From Caprimulgus europaeus (Eukaryota > Chordata > Aves > Caprimulgiformes > Caprimulgidae): 64,000 bases of DNA. Each line of letters opens with the position of its first letter. The stretch's first letter is position 1. Below are positions 51,581 to 63,965 of this stretch, piece by piece. The DNA is taken from positions 8,070,501-8,134,500 of the forward strand of contig OU015541.1 in the NCBI GenBank assembly GCA_907165065.1. The letters are read 5' to 3'. Under the pieces are notes generated by a model. The model saw only the letters and a program-made list of their open reading frames with translations. It ran no database searches and had not been told where the DNA came from. The translations under genes and the position numbers were made by a program.

Positions 51581-53249
51581 CCCAGATAAAACAGAGATTA
51601 ATATATAGGAGTCACAGTAAATCCAAATATTTTATGATTGATAATTTCTAATATTTACTCAGTGTATGAACACATCTTAGATATTTTCTCTCTAATCAAT
51701 TGTTGCTGTTTCTTTTCATATAGAACCTGCTATTGGCTCAAAACTTATCTTATTTAGCAGCTGTAACATTTAACCACACAAGCTGCAGAAGAAAATAATT
51801 GCATCTTACAGAAATCATATGTTCCAGAAAAAAAGTATACACTTACTTATATTGACCTTGTCTTTTAGCTTTGCAAAGCTACCAGCAATTTCTGGGAAGG
51901 TTAAATTTCATGAGTTTGTATGTTTGTTATGTTTTGCTTCATGTGTTAGAATATACTGTACTGACACAGGCTTATCAAGGTAAGAGATAACCGCTGCCGT
52001 CTGCAGTTGTACAGCTAGCAAGTTTATAACATTTTGGTGTGTCATTGCTACCACAGTGTGTGATAAAAAGGCATCATGAGTGGATAATCAATGTACAGTA
52101 AAAGATAGCCATTATATTGTAGGGAATACTTAGTAATCTCTTCTGGTTTTGTAAATGAGGAATGCAGATATTGTTAAGAGTGCAGAGCCTGAGCTCTATT
52201 TTAGAAAACACAGTGAATCTATCCTGTTCTCAGCTGTTTTGCAGTAAACTTTGCTGAATACTAACATGTCCACGTGGTCACAGCAGGAATTAGATTATAT
52301 GAATACAGCAGACCTGCAGAGCAACTGCATAATTGGTTCCCCAGTAGTGCAAGAAAGAACTTGCAGAAACCCTGCAGAGTATGTGCTCAGTTCAACAGAA
52401 ATCTTCTCAGGAGTATTGAGAGGGATATATTTTCTGCCATTAAAAGCTGACACTTAAACTCTGCAAGGTCTTCAGTTTTAGAGTTAGAGGCAGAAGCATT
52501 AGACTTCCCAGAACACCTGACCTAATTCTCACCAGTAATCTTAGATCTTAAACTGAAATCTGAATGTCACAGGAGTAGCTCTAAACTCTGGATTCAGCCA
52601 AGCCTGGGTCCAGAACCAGAGCAGAGCCGTTCCTGATTGCAAATCCCAGAGTGGCATTAGTAACACGGCTTGGGGAGTTTGCTTTGCTTTCCTCGTGACG
52701 TGCTGCTTGCACACGCCGGCTGTGCTCGTGTGAGGCAGCGAGCGGGAGCAGGCGTTAGTCCACTTCGTGAGATGCAGATCTTCTGCCACAAAATGAGTCC
52801 CCCTCTAATCCCACTTCAGCAACACCAAAAAGGCTCTGGTGAGGACATGTCATTCTGCTGCTCATATTGTGAGCGCCGCGGTGCATCCGTCCGAACGCAG
52901 AGCTAGCCAAGGCTGGTACCTGCAGAGGTGAAAATGGCCTTTTGTTTTATTACTGACTTTTACAAAAACAAAACTATGGCTTGGCCTAGCCAGAGTGACT
53001 TCTGCGCAGGGGAATTATTGATCATTAAACAGCACTTTATAGTACTTTGTCTGGCTTACATGCCTCAAATAAGCTATTTTGGATTGTTTTAAAACTGCCA
53101 GATTGCCAGATTCTGACATATATTATGGATTTTTAATGCAGTCTGATATTTGGACAATTTTGTAAAAAGTTCCTCAGGCCAAAAGTTGCCTGTCAGAAGC
53201 TCTTTGCTGCAGCTGAGTAAAAGATCAGACCAAACATGTCTCCTGGTTT

Positions 53250-53312
53250 CACAGAATTCACGCTTGGAAGTACTGAAAGTGATCATCTATTTTCCCTGAT
53301 CCAACCTATGAA
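53250..53312 (-). repeat. Possible decayed CR1 3' fragment inside the 3' UTR
   Basis: The order cacagaattcacgcttggaa, gatcatcta and tgatccaacctatg resembles the antisense 3' end of CR1. It is old and short. It is followed directly by an A/C-rich low-complexity tract. It would be exonized as part of the NFATC2 3' UTR. Confidence 0.4.
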
Positions 53313-53325
53313 GTATAGGAGAAAT

Positions 53326-53413
53326 TAAAAAAAAAACAAAGAACAAAACAGAACAAAACAACCCCACCAAACCAAAAACCCAATCACAGATCCCCCCACC
53401 CCTCAAAAAAAAA
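53326..53413. repeat. A/C-rich low-complexity tract in the 3' UTR
   Basis: Nearly free of G and T for about 80 bases, with repeated aacaaaac and accaaa units and a run of C's before a final run of A's. Such tracts are common in bird DNA next to retroposon tails. Confidence 0.8.
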
Positions 53414-53989
53414 TCACTGAATAACTGATAGAACCTTTTCTTTTGATGGATTTTAAATATCCTATCAAAGAACATGAACTTCTTTTCAAATCTGTAGATG
53501 CACTGACATAGTCTAAAAATATTGCTGCTTATGTAGTGACTGTCCATAGCAACTGCTTGTCAGCAGTCCTCTGTACACAGCTGAATGGCTGAGCTCAAAG
53601 TCAGATACCAACACACCAACTCCACTAGCAACCTTCTCCTGCAACGAGCCATTGCAGCGTGCATGCTCATGATGCAGACTGATTTATTTTTATTATTATT
53701 ATTAATTTTGCCACTGTCCCCATTGATCATTTAAGCATTCCTCTTCCCTTTTTACTATAACATATAAATGTATAAATCAGACAAGAAAAATGTGGCCCAA
53801 TAGCAAAGGCTTTTCAACCTTCAAAGGGATCCATGCAGGCAGACCCCCACCCCGAGCCCTCACAATGCTCCATCGACATTAACTTTGCAGGAGGCACCCA
53901 TGAAACGTGTGCTTTTTAACTGAAAGACAAGATTTCCACTGCTCTTAAGATGTTCTTTCAGGCACTTTGCTAAAGAGAGGGGCAGAGGA

Positions 53990-54014
53990 TTTTATTTTAT
54001 TTTATTTTATTTTT
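53990..54014. repeat. (ATTTT)n microsatellite in the 3' UTR
   Basis: About five copies of TTTTA. In the RNA this gives overlapping AUUUUA units, rather than true AUUUA AU-rich elements. Confidence 0.85.
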
Positions 54015-54086
54015 AACAAATGTGCTACAAGTGCTTTACTCACGCTTGCATTAGCTGTATTTCTTCCTCACTTTTAATGCATAGAT

Positions 54087-54180
54087 ATTAATGTGTATGT
54101 GTGTTTGTGTAGATGCATATACATATATAATATAACCATATATATCTATATGGATATATTATATACATGTGGTTATGTGC
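54087..54180. repeat. TG/AT-rich microsatellite region with an inverted repeat, 3' UTR
   Basis: A TG-rich start (tgtgtatgtgtgtttgtgta) changes into an AT alternating block containing a strong imperfect hairpin at 54124-54165. Confidence 0.8.
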
Positions 54181-54287
54181 AGACTCACAGACACCCTTAC
54201 AACCTTGGGTCACGATCCTCTAATTGGCTCCAGTCAGCCAGACCTGTGCAGGCACATGAAGCCAGCTACTGGATCGAGTTTGTAAGA

Positions 54288-54295
54288 TGTATATA
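54288..54295 (+). promoter_or_regulatory. NFATC2: Pumilio response element consensus in the 3' UTR (TGTATATA)
   Basis: Exact match to TGTANATA, the 8-base consensus of PUM1/PUM2, on the sense strand of the predicted 3' UTR. A second match, TGTAAATA, is at 55311-55318. Both would be lost if the proximal signal at 51575 were used. Confidence 0.45.
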
Positions 54296-54893
54296 ATATA
54301 ATATAGACTACATTTTAGTGGTTTTATTTACAGCTACATGAGGTCAGGCTATGCTACTCTATCCGCTTTTACATGCAACTGATAGTTAAATAACACAGCT
54401 TTAACCAACTTTATATTTATTTCCAGAGAAAAGGAGCATCCTCAGACATAGCATCGTGCATTGTTGTCTCTTTTTAAAAAAAGACAACCAATATGTTAGA
54501 ATTATGTAGCTAGGCTGAAGAACTTCAAAATATACAGTACTAAATTATTTCCTGTTCTTGCTGAGCAGTGTTTTTCCAGTATTAATATTTTGTTACTTAA
54601 TACAACTTGCTCTCTTTCTGTAGAAGCGTTCGCTTAACCTTGGAAGAGTTAATACTATTTTGTGAGTAATTTGTTCTCACTTTATCTGGAAGATAGCCAT
54701 ATTTGCACATGAGGAAACTCTGTCTTTCCTCAGTTATCTGAATGTTTCACCACAGTGCCTTCCTGCCATTGTACCAAAGGCCTCCAAATATAATGTCTAC
54801 AGGGTGAACAACTCTAATGCATTTTCCATCAAAGTTATACCATGTGAAGTACATGGGGCTTGTCGGAACTCAAAAGTTCATCTCTTTCATTTT

Positions 54894-54907
54894 TGTGTGT
54901 GTGTGTG
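54894..54907. repeat. (TG)7 microsatellite in the 3' UTR
   Basis: Seven uninterrupted TG units, followed by a T run. UG-rich RNA of this kind can be bound by CELF or TDP-43 type proteins, which is family knowledge and not shown here. Confidence 0.8.
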
Positions 54908-56261
54908 CATTTTTTTTTTTTAACTTCCATTTTTCCATCCAAGCTTTGGCTGCAAATACAGGATGAGCTTCTATAAACTTCTGCATCAAATATATGAATA
55001 CATAGAATAAAATCATCATTCATGATAAGTAAACAGTCTGAGCATGGAAGGGGAGTGAACAGATATCAGGAAGATTTTTTTCTGTCAGTTATGAGGAGTG
55101 TTGGAAGTACAGTTTGCCAGGAAAGTAATTGCTCGTGAAGATACTTGCAATGAAATATGAAGTCCCGTTTTTGTTTTTCTCCATGAGAATGAGCAAAATG
55201 TAAGACCTGAACAACAGCGATGGAACAGAAGTGTCTAATGTATGTGTTTTTATTGGTAGAAAGAATGTAGAAGAGACATGGTTTTTGCACTTGCTTTTTT
55301 TTGTATCCATGTAAATATGTATCACTTCCATTCTTGTAGGAACACAACATTTTCTGAATGTAGAATATTTCCAAAACCAGCACTATGTTATTCTCTATTG
55401 TATAAAATGCTGCTGCTTCATAACATATCTAAACCGGTTCTCAAATTAGCTAGCATGTTTTTTAAAGTATATTTTGTAATCTGTAGCTTTACAAAAAAGT
55501 GTCTATGCTTTTTGTCTGACCAAATATGCAACACCTTTTGGATTAAGGATAGTATTTATAAAGGATGAATTTTCATTTTCTGAGCGTATTAATTTTCTAT
55601 GCAATTGTTGTTGAATTGTTATTGTCCTAAAAAAAGATGTATTTGATAAATTTTCCAAAGACTTCAAAGACAGCTTTAAACACTTGAGAAATATGTTTCT
55701 AAATATTTCAATCTGACTTTTCCCCTGCATTTCTTTCCAAATTGCTACTTAATAGGGAACAATTATCTGCCAGATGGGATTCAAGGAAATGACTGTCTTA
55801 ATTTCAAATCTTGAATTGATTCAGATCTTCATAAATTTTGCACCACTTAAAATCATCTGATGTTCCAGTTTAGCTGCAGTTCTGAGTGTTTGTTAATTAT
55901 ATTATGTATTCCTCTGCAATAGGAAGAGATGCTGATGTTGGATTTGGAATGGGTGAATTGCAAATTCTCCAGAAATCATTTTCCTCATCGTTTACATTGC
56001 AGTGATTTCTTACCTGTAAACGTAAGGCATCTCTCTCCCATCACACATGGAAAGTTAGAATTCTTTATTCATGCCAGTTCAGAATGAATAGTCCCCCTTT
56101 CTGGATGTTTGACATAAGACTGACATCTGTCTTTTTTAATGTCTGCTAATTAATAACTGCAGCAGGTGACAGCTGATAGCAATTTGTTTAACTACCAGTC
56201 AGTATCTATAGTCTGTTTAAGATTTGTTTAGCCATTTTCATTGTTCTTGGTGTACAAAAAA

Positions 56262-56267
56262 AATAAA
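56262..56267 (+). terminator. NFATC2: Possible alternative polyadenylation signal (AATAAA)
   Basis: Canonical hexamer at the end of an A-run, preceded by the T-rich stretch cattttcattgttcttggtg. About 700 bases upstream of the main candidate. A similar AATAAA lies at 55006-55011. A-rich context also makes this a likely internal oligo-dT priming site in cDNA data. Confidence 0.25.
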
Positions 56268-56963
56268 TTGGTACCTGACCCACATTGCAATACATCTCAA
56301 ATGATGGTGCTGGTACTGTAAAAGATCATATAGGCTGCAAACAAGTGGTTATCTGGGGAAAAGTTAGTATTTTGAGTTTCTTTTCAATAACTCTCATAGC
56401 AAAATTAGGTAGAAAGTTTTAGAATGACTGAGTCACAAAAATGAATAATGTTTTATGTGGTGTAACAGCCCAGAAATCCACAGATGTGTTGTTGGATTAA
56501 TTGGTTATTCCAGGATTAAACTGCCATCATTTTACTGATGCTGATCAGTTCCTTACTCCCCAAGTAGTGTGGTGAGACCGAGGAACAGAGAATCAAGGTG
56601 CAATTCAGTCTTAATAATGGTGGCCTAACTGGGACTTACATATCTGTGCATGTGTGTGTATGAGTGTGTGTAATTATGAAGTGATCCCCCCACCCTCAAG
56701 GCCAAGCCTCCTTGCTGAAGCCCTACCCTGTATGTTCAGGTCAAAGCATACGTTAATAGATACACGAGTGAGCAACTTTCACTCAAATCATCCTAACAGA
56801 TGTCTTTTTAATCAAACTGTTTGTTCAAAAGCCTAACTTTAAGAATTGAAAAGGGATTTTATATCATTCACATTCCTACAACAACATTGTTAGCCTCCAA
56901 TGTAATGATTTTTTGCTATCTGTAAAATATTTTTATATATTGCCTGTACTATGGTAGTTTAGC

Positions 56964-56969
56964 AATAAA
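56964..56969 (+). terminator. NFATC2: Probable main polyadenylation signal of NFATC2 (AATAAA)
   Basis: Canonical hexamer within tagtttagcaataaatgaaa. A GT/T-rich downstream element (gagtgttggtctattctt, about 56993-57010) lies at suitable spacing, so cleavage is expected near 56,985-57,000. The upstream 80 bases contain TGTA and T-rich auxiliary sequence. Beyond this point the UTR character ends. It is inferred, without transcript support. Confidence 0.65.
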
Positions 56970-59900
56970 TGAAAGGATATCATCTGCTGCATGAGTGTTG
57001 GTCTATTCTTAAATACCTTTTCACCTTTGATAAACTAATATCATGTGGGTGAGTCACCTACTTGATAGTCATTTTGTCCTCGTCAACCTCCTAAATACTC
57101 ACAAACAGGATGTGCAGAAGGATTTTGGAGTATATCTTTGAATGAGATGCCCAGTACCCCTTGGCATCCAATTCCCATTCTCAGAAGAGATATAGATTAT
57201 TCATACAGTGACAATTATTAACTTCTTCATTTTCTCTTATTGTCTATTTTCCATAGTTTAATTTTCTATTCCAACCAGCACCATCCCAATAAAAAGCACT
57301 AAACACTCCACATCACCAGGTACACCACAGAGTTTTTGCCTTTATACAGCATTAATTTCCATCTGTGTAAACCTCCTTCTGCATCACTATATGCTTTTTA
57401 GAGACTGGGGATGTACTCCATTGAATTTTTGCTCATCTAAATCTTAATTCTGCATTTCTCTACTGAAGACACTAGGAGATACATTTTCATACTGCTGTGC
57501 TGGAAGAATGCCCAGAACCTATTATGTCTCAGTAAGAGTCGAGTTTATATAGTGTACAATTAAAGATATTTACCTTAACAAAATCAATATTATCCTTTGC
57601 ATTTAAAAACAGAGAATCCAAACCGTATTTGATGCATTTGTTGGACATAGAGCAAGCACTTTGCTTTGCTTATTCACAAAAGCCTCAGAGCAAGCGCCAT
57701 GTGGAAGTTCTTAACTCCCAGTACACTGTACAAAGGCTGGGAAGCTCATAAACCAGACAGGCTTCGCCAACAAAGAAGCTGTTACTGGCTAGGAGAGAAC
57801 ATTTTATGATGAGCAAATATATGGCACACAGGATTTTAGCTTTATTCAGCAACAGGAAAATTTAAGTAACTTAACCTGGAAATTCCACAGCTAGTGACTG
57901 AGAACTTGAGCACCTGACTGATACCTCTGGATTTAATTTATATCTTGGGTCCAAATTAAAGGACTACAACAGTCCCCCAGATTTTAAGTCTTAACGGGAA
58001 ATTTCCTGGATTTTGTAGACTTAGCTTACTCCTTTATGCCCCCTCAACATAGCTGACTTTTTTCCCCAGTTTTACTTTTCATGGTAGCAACAAGGAAGAA
58101 AAATTGGTGTTTCTAATGAACATCTGGGTTTCGTATGAGACCTCGCTTGCTCGCGTGCTCCATTGTGTAAATATGCGATTTACAAGTTTTCTTTCTTTTT
58201 TTTTTTTTAATACAAACGTAATTTACTCAATTTAAGAAGCTGCCTTTCAGTTTCATACCAGATTCTTTTCTAACTACATCATCACTGGCTTGCTCAGGTG
58301 GCCACGTTCAACCAGGCTGCTGCTAAGGGAGCTTCACAGGAAAGATGAGCTTCCAATCAACACTGTCCGCATCTTCCCTTGCCCTGCTCCCCTCCTGTGC
58401 CTTAGCTGGATCAGCTGTGCCTGCCAGCAGCTATCAGCTCTGAACTCATGTTGTAGAGGGGCTTGCATTATTTTCACCCGGGGAAGGGAAGGCCACAGCG
58501 CAGGATCTGAGCTCCTGCTAAACCGAAGGGCAAGACTGCTGGCACAGCAAAATTGCTGAGGTTGTGAGGAACCACTTAACCTAAAAGCCCAGGGGAAGGG
58601 GAGAGACTGGCAGGAGCTGCCTGGCATGTGAATTTGCCAAACTGAGGACTAGAGGTGACTGCAGCACAAAGGCACCTCTTTATTCAGCAGGCGCCAGGAC
58701 CAAAATTATAGCTGAAATCAAGCAGGAGAGCGTGGAGGCACAACAGAGCAAGGAAGGCAGGCACATAAAATAAAAACAATCTCTATCTGTCACTCAGGTA
58801 CAGAAAAAAATATAAATAGTAAAGATATAAATAGTAAAAGGATGCATTGCAGTCTATTCACTGTCTTAACTACTTGTGAGAGTTCAGCTCTGCTAAGGGA
58901 TTTCGGATGAAATGGATTTTCAAGCCAGGGATGGGGAATGGGGAGCAAGCAGCCGGTGTTCACCATACCAGCCTTCTTCAGAAACCAAGCTAAAAAGTTC
59001 AACAAACCTTCCAAGCTGCCAACTGCAGCATTTATGCACAACTGTGCACTATTAAAGAAGTTATTTCTGGGTGATATTAACTGCTCTGAAAGCTAGGCTG
59101 CACCTTGGGCTCCAGACAGTGCCCGGCAGTAGGAAACCCTGGCGTAACACCTCAGACCTCTGGGCTTGGCACTGGACATGCCCTGGCTCTCAGCCTCTAG
59201 CAGGTCTGTGCCAGCCCCATGCAGGGAGTCCCACCGCTGCCCCAGGCCCCCTCCTCCAGCAGCACCTGAGGAAAGAGCAGAGGAAACATGGCCCAAAGGT
59301 CCCCCCGGGAGCTGTCTGGTCCAGCCACCACCTCGAGCTGAGAGCAGCGACTGAGAATGCCTATTCCAAACTGCTAAGTACTGCTGAAGGCTTGGAGTGG
59401 GTTGGGACATCTGCTTTGGGAAACCTCCCTCAAGCAAAGCCACAGTGACTGCCTGCACCGACGCGTCCTCCTGTCCCTTGGTGGGAGCCAGGGCCATGGC
59501 AGCAAGCAGTGTGACTGAGGGGAAAATATTACAGCCTCTGTCCCTGCAGAGCAGAACAGAGATGAACGCTGGGATTTTGTGGCAAGCCTTTAATGATAGT
59601 CTAGGAGTAATCAGAGAAGGAGTCAAGTTTGATTTTTGACAGATATCATCAATGACTTTTGCCAGCTACGTGCTCCCCCTGTCCCCAGTTTCCTTTTTTT
59701 TTTCTTTTGCAATACCACAAAGCTTAACTTTTGTTGAGGTGCCTTAACTGTTCACACCAGGTGAACATAAGGCATCAAAAGCCATTGAAGAGTCAGCAGT
59801 ATGTGTTGTCCCCCACCCAACCTTATGACAACAGACCTCCTCACGTCTTATTGCCCGATTCCTCACAACATTTGTCCTATACTACAGCATCTGAAGCCAT

Positions 59901-62900
59901 TTACTTTAACTCTACCCTTTATATACCAAAATACATTTCTTCTAGCTGAAAAAAAAAATAAAATTACAAATTGGCTGGGGAAGGATGAGAAAGTCAGTGG
60001 TGATGACTGGAGTGAAGTGCAGGAGCTGGACTAAGTTTTCCTCTGTTCTCTGGAAGAGTGTGCAGGAAGGATGACTGTGCTGCAACTACCAGCAAACTTT
60101 CCCCATCCCAAATTAAAATTAAAGAGTTTCCAGCATAAGAAAAACATCCATGGGAAATGGGGCTTCATTAGTGTAATTTACTTACAGTGAAAGCCATGGA
60201 GTGTGTTACAGTTAATTCCCAAAGCTTTCCAGGCTTATTTATGAAGTGGCTTCACAACCCAGGCATTTCTAACGTCCCCAGCCAGCAGCACCACAGTCTG
60301 CTCAAGGGATGTATGGGGACCTCAGCAGCAGCACAGTTGTTGAGCCCCACGAGGTGTAACAAATTGGCCATTCCAGCTCTGTGCCATGCTAGGCAAGAGC
60401 ACACAAGCACAGCAGTGATGGGAACTCCTGTATTTTCAATGCCCCTGGCTAAAATTCAGTCAAAGTGAAGCTTTATTGACTGGCAGGTTATTTTTCCTAA
60501 GAGGGATACTAAGGTCTCAGCTTTGACCTGCTCCCTGTGGACACTCCTAATATATCAAATACTTGGTAAAGCTATATCACCAGTGAGATGAATAGTCCTA
60601 AAGGCTTAATTAGGCCTGAGTAAATTTTTCATGGACCCTCTGTATAACCTTATTGAAAGATGAGTAGTATCACAAAAGCCTTCTCAGATGCCTGATTATA
60701 TCAGCATGAGCAAGCCACTGAAATCTAAGCCCAACAGATGTTTCATTTCTAAGCTTTTTCATGTTAGACTTCAGTAAAGGAAAAGAGGGAGAGACCTTTC
60801 TTTTTTGATTTGAAGTCTCCAGTGAATAGCTCTGGAGCAGAGCACAGGAGTTCTTTTCTTTCCTTACACTTTTTCTTCTTCCCAGTTCTAAACTCAAAAC
60901 AGTTCTATAAATCAGGATTTGTGCTGTGTATGTATACAGGACTTTTGGAAGAAAAAGTTTTGGCTTCATTTACATTTAAAAAGGCCATATAATATAAGAA
61001 ATAAATTGAAGGAATAAATATAATTGAACCATGTCCACATATCCTACATTTTCTAGGCTTTTATAAGGGAATGGGCTATGTCATACTTCACCTCACAGCA
61101 GCTCTGCTCCCTCTAGGCTGCGGGGCAGGGCCAAAGCAAATTTATATATTTATATTTATAAATAATTTGCTTTTTAGGCTGCATGAAGGGTTAGTTTGGT
61201 TTTTGGTTGTTTTTTTTTTCCCTTAGCAAGGTAAAAAGTATGGGGAAATAGCAGGAAGGGTTTGCTGCAGCACAGAATGTCACTGCCATCTGCAGGGGAC
61301 CTGTGCTCTCCGCTGCCGCACGGATCTGAACCCTCCCCACAGCCCCTGGGAGCCCACCCCATGGAGATCCCTGCACCCATGGGACAGAGCTGCCGTGCCA
61401 TGAAAAGTCCTGGCCATGGAGAACACTTCTCAGGGGGGTTCAGCATCAGGGGAGAGGGAGGCAGGACCCCACTGACCTGGTGCACCCTCATGCATAGCAC
61501 CCTCCCGCACCCCATCCCTGCCCCTGCGCTGTTGGCAGGTGAGGAGGCTGCGTTTGCTGACAGAGGAGTTTGCTGCCTCCTCTAATCCTCCCTGCTCTGG
61601 CAGCAAAAGACAGCAAGACGTGCTGCCAGGAGAAGCAGTTACCCGCTCAGCAGACAGACAGACAGACACACGCACGTTTCCAAGCATGGGGCGATTTGGC
61701 TGGCCTTTCCGAGACCAAGACAAAAGCAGACAGACACCCCTGCCCACCCCTCCGGGGCTTCCCAGCCATCTCTCCCAAGCCCTGGCAAGGCTACACGAAG
61801 ACTAGGAAGTGTTTCATGATTGTGAAAACTGTTTTGTCTGGAAAACCTTGTTTTTCCAACCTTCCACGCAGCTTGGTTCACCTTGTGCTTCCTAGTTCCC
61901 TCAGAAGAAAGCAGGGAGTTCTGCTGGGCTGATCTCTGCCACCCTGTCTCTGCACGGACAGCAGGTGATGCTCACAGATGACACTTCTTCTATTAACCAC
62001 AGCAGCTCTGTGTGGAACCAGTGTTTGCTCAGCTGCTGCGATGGCTACGCAACTTCTCAGCCTTTTTCTTGGTTCCCTGACACAGCACAGTCCCATTAGT
62101 CTCTGAGAGCCAATTGCCCCATTTCACAGCTGGGAAAACCACACCAAACCTACCAGACAAGCAGCAGACAGACAACAGGCTGGGGACCAGCCACAGCCTC
62201 CAGAGGTGGCACGGAAACCAGAGCAAGGATGGAGTTGTCATACCCTGCACAAATTGATACTGCCTGACCATAGCCCCTACAGTATCTCTCATTCGCACAA
62301 CAGGGAGTGGGTTTGGCAACAATTAACCATTTTTTAATTATCCCTCCATTTTTTAGAAATAGGTTAAGCTAAATATGTATTTTTTATAACTAAGGAGCTA
62401 CATCTAAACAAGATCTGTTTTGTGTTGGTTACAGGCTAGGACTAATCCATTTTCCTAAAGTTATAGCAGACAAACCCAGATCTTTCTGGCCAACTTGAAG
62501 CTCTCTGAAATAAGACTAATGATGAAGGCTTAGCTGTTTTATTTTTCTTACCCATAGTGAAATCCCACCAGAACTTAAAGCAATACAAGGGATCTGGTGG
62601 ATGGAAAGAAAATCTGAGGACAAGGGTGTTTTGGGTTGTTTTTTTGGGGAGTTTTTTGGGGAGGTTTGGGGGGTTTTTTTAAGCAATGATGCCTGATAAG
62701 CACCATGACTCAGTAGGAAAAAAATGCAGCAACAGAAATAATCTCTCTCCTCCAAACCTGGGTGGTTCAAAGATGACACACATAGGTTTGAGCTTGAATA
62801 TGAATTTTTTAGAGACTGACACTCCAAGGCACTGCATCTGAACATACTAGAAACTTTGGCTGGTGAAAAACTTTGAATCTCTTCCTAACACAGATGCAGA

Positions 62901-63654
62901 CCCAGTCCTGGACTTGGAGCCCATCATGCATTTAATGAGACTTCTTCTATGTATGTAGGGTTTCTTTCAGTTTCTGAAATAAGTAGACTTGAAACAGGCC
63001 AGGACTTTTCAGAAAAGGTGTTAAGAGTCCTTCTATTTTGCAAAAAGCAGCACCCAATTGATGATGGCTCACTGGCCTTGTCTCTCAGGAGGAGATAGGT
63101 GTTGAGGAGCAGAATGACCTGAAGGTGATGCAAGAGGACAGTTAATTTCTGCATGAGATTCATCTGTTGGGTGTTTTATAAGCAATTAGAGCCAGAGGCT
63201 GACCTGGCAGGAGCTGAATATTAGACTTACCCATTCCACCTGGCCATCACTTTACCCAGAGTGTTTTTCAGTGGTGAAAGAATCCAAGAGCAACAGAAAT
63301 AGAAGAGTACTGAAATAATACTTACAGACACACCAGAGAGAATGGCTGCAGGTTAAGATGTCCCCTTTAATGAATTATGCACAGTCACATGCTTGTGACT
63401 ACTTAGCAGGACAGTCCATCTGATTATGCTTTTGTAGATATAGTCCTTTTCTAGCCAATAAACTCCTACACATATCAGTGTATCCAGTTTTCCATGTGGG
63501 AACCTAAACCAGGAGACCTGCTACATTCGCTGTCTATCACAGAGAAATCAAAACATTCCAAAATCTTAAACATTTTAAAATTAAAAAATTCCTTGGTTTT
63601 ATCCAATGTTTTTTCACCCACACAGCACAATTTTCTCAAGGAAATATAACCTTG

Positions 63655-63770
63655 TTTGTACAGATGGTGAAACTGAGGCACAGGGAAGTGACTCATCCAA
63701 AGTCCCAGTTCCAACAACTGCTGTGATAACTGGGGACAGAATCCAGTTATCAGAAGTCTGAGCCCAGATC
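63655..63770 (+). repeat. MIR-like SINE remnant (sense), intergenic
   Basis: cagatggtgaaactgaggca followed by cagggaagtgactcatccaa is a close match to the MIR core. The downstream part (gggacagaatccagttatca) fits the following region loosely. Confidence 0.65.
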
Positions 63771-63933
63771 AATACTCATGCTGCTGCTCCCCCAGATTCA
63801 TGGTTTGAGGTGGCTGTCAGCATCTCTTTCTGAGGAATGACCCCTAAGGAAGACGGGGTGCTGCCAAGCAAGGGCTGGCTCTGTACACTGGAAGGTAAGC
63901 AACCGCCGTGCTCAGGTCCCATAGAATCATCAG

Positions 63934-63965
63934 CACAGAAACCACACATCACAGAAACCACACAT
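63934..63965. repeat. 16 bp perfect tandem duplication at the right end of the window
   Basis: cacagaaaccacacat appears twice in direct succession, just after catagaatcat-like sequence that recalls CR1 tails. No function suggested. Confidence 0.8.

Larger units (their letters stand above)
50835..56990 (+). other. NFATC2: NFATC2 3' untranslated region (about 6.1 kb, 3' end inferred)
   Basis: Sequence after the stop at 50834 lacks coding potential, is AT-rich and contains many ATTTA pentamers, TG and AT microsatellites and two decayed repeat pieces. It runs to an AATAAA at 56964 followed by a GT/T-rich stretch, taken here as the main poly(A) site. A multi-kilobase 3' UTR is known for mammalian NFATC2, so the length is plausible. 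The exact cleavage position and the use of internal signals (51575, 55006, 56262) cannot be decided from sequence alone. Confidence 0.75.

Noticed and set aside
59093..59626. Longest minus-strand open frame (177 codons) in the downstream GC-richer patch
   Set aside because: No domain or family resemblance, low-complexity Gly/Leu/Ser composition typical of GC-rich chance frames, no splice or promoter context.
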